Assembly: GCA_032622095.1 (NCBI GenBank)
Contig: CP136066.1
Coordinates: 147,465,559-147,529,558 of the forward strand
DNA: 64,000 nucleotides
Reading direction: 5' to 3'
DNA from: Siphonodentalium dalli
Lineage: Eukaryota; Mollusca; Scaphopoda; Gadilida; Siphonodentaliidae
The notes under the pieces were generated by a model. The model was given only the letters and a program-made list of their open reading frames with translations. It made no database searches and was not told the origin of the DNA. Below, piece after piece: positions 63,901-64,000 of the stretch. The position numbers and the translations under genes are program-made. How positions within the stretch are numbered: the first letter of the stretch is position 1; each line of letters starts with the position of its first letter.

Positions 63901-64000
63901 TTAGCACATGACATTCCCGCTTCGGGGCATCAGGGAATTGCTCGAACAAGGGAGCGTGTGCGCCAAAGTTACTATTGGTATGGGGTTTCTGATGATATTA
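60850..64000 (+). CDS. pol: Gypsy Pol polyprotein (PR-RT-RNase H-IN), 3' partial
   Basis: Open in the -1 frame relative to gag from 60850 to the window end (over 1040 codons) with no stop and no ATG needed. The protease active motif reads VDTAADS at 61051, with the later MLMGMDFL block. RT: motif A with the catalytic Asp at 62281 (FGKADCISAYHQ), YIDD at 62467-62478 and a RYGTFEYRKMPFGL block. RNase H: DTDASG at 62905 and the TDHSSL and NADALSR landmarks. A Cys-rich linker (GLPCGGCRYC) follows. The integrase zinc finger starts near 63904 (HDIPASGHQG) and is cut by the edge. RT copies the element RNA and RNase H removes it. The protease motif has Ala where DTGA is usual. Confidence 0.92.
60877..60883 (+). 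promoter_or_regulatory. -1 ribosomal frameshift heptamer between gag and pol
   Basis: T TTA AAT in the gag reading phase, the canonical X XXY YYZ form. It lies 24 nt before the gag TGA and inside the 61 nt overlap, and slipping back one base enters pol exactly. Confidence 0.88.
60890..60939 (+). promoter_or_regulatory. Predicted H-type pseudoknot downstream of the slippery site
   Basis: Stem 1: GGGGCA (60890-60895) with TGCCCC (60914-60919). Stem 2: GAGGTC in its loop (60902-60907) with GACCTC (60934-60939). The spacer from the heptamer is 6 nt. Loops are 6, 6 and 14 nt. All twelve pairs are Watson-Crick. This geometry is typical of frameshift-stimulating pseudoknots. Confidence 0.7.

Larger units (their letters stand above)
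57578..64000 (+). mobile_element. Ty3/Gypsy LTR retrotransposon, right part beyond window
   Basis: Contains gag and pol in the usual order (protease, RT, RNase H, integrase start), which is the Ty3/Gypsy plan. The 5' LTR must lie in 57578-58195; a TGTTGTGAAATTACC start near 57578 is my best guess, directly after the inverted-repeat arm. The LTR end and primer-binding site could not be fixed because the 3' LTR is outside the window. Both frames are free of stops over nearly 6 kb, so the copy is probably young and possibly active. Internal domain order, not sequence search, is the basis for the class. Confidence 0.88.

Noticed and set aside
44140-64000. Further upstream ankyrin exons
   Set aside because: I looked on the minus strand for repeat motifs with acceptor and donor in a phase-0 exit and found none, so I report none.

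Overview
This is animal nuclear DNA: AT-rich, with widely spaced spliced exons and dense mobile elements. No tRNA, rRNA, CRISPR or prokaryotic-style operon was seen. The mix of Helitron and Helentron-like elements with tandem cores and tetranucleotide runs, many short TTAA- or TA-flanked MITEs, a Jockey-like LINE and a Ty3/Gypsy element suggests a mollusc or other lophotrochozoan. That placement is inference; no species is claimed.

The host gene is one ankyrin-repeat gene on the minus strand. Six internal exons were found: 44077-44267, 17193-17412, 15899-16154, 12676-12906, 10647-10721 and 4288-4486. All six have AG acceptors and GT donors, and the splice phases agree at every junction (2,0,1,1,1). 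The joined frame gives about 390 residues of back-to-back ankyrin repeats with no stop. The gene continues past the window on the left, and probably on the right. Its first visible intron is 26.7 kb and is where most of the mobile DNA sits.

Layout: 1-4.3 kb is a downstream intron with a GC-rich block at the edge and a diverged tandem duplication. 4.3-17.4 kb holds five exons, with introns carrying TTAA MITEs, TA-flanked palindromic MITEs and a 4.3 kb long-inverted-repeat structure. 17.4-44.1 kb is the giant intron. It holds segmental duplications, nested hAT elements, a retro-insertion, a complete non-autonomous Helitron (31972-34763), a decayed LINE (about 35.3-41.7 kb) split by a 940 bp Helentron-like element, and further Helentron-like sequence. 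44.1-57.5 kb is upstream intron or intergenic DNA with a Harbinger-like element, three more hAT-type insertions, a MITE array and a nested inverted-repeat structure carrying an exon-like piece. From about 57.6 kb to the right edge is a Ty3/Gypsy element. Its gag (58196-60910) and pol (60850 to the edge) both look open, and they are joined by a well-formed -1 frameshift signal.

The mobile elements give an unusually clear relative history. Paralogous empty sites in the same window show exact insertion points for the Helitron and for a 1.6 kb TIR element. Several hAT elements lie inside older MITEs with exact 8 bp duplications. The strongest leads are the Gypsy frameshift site with a predicted pseudoknot, its helix-hairpin-helix-like Gag N-terminus, and the Helitron proven by empty sites.
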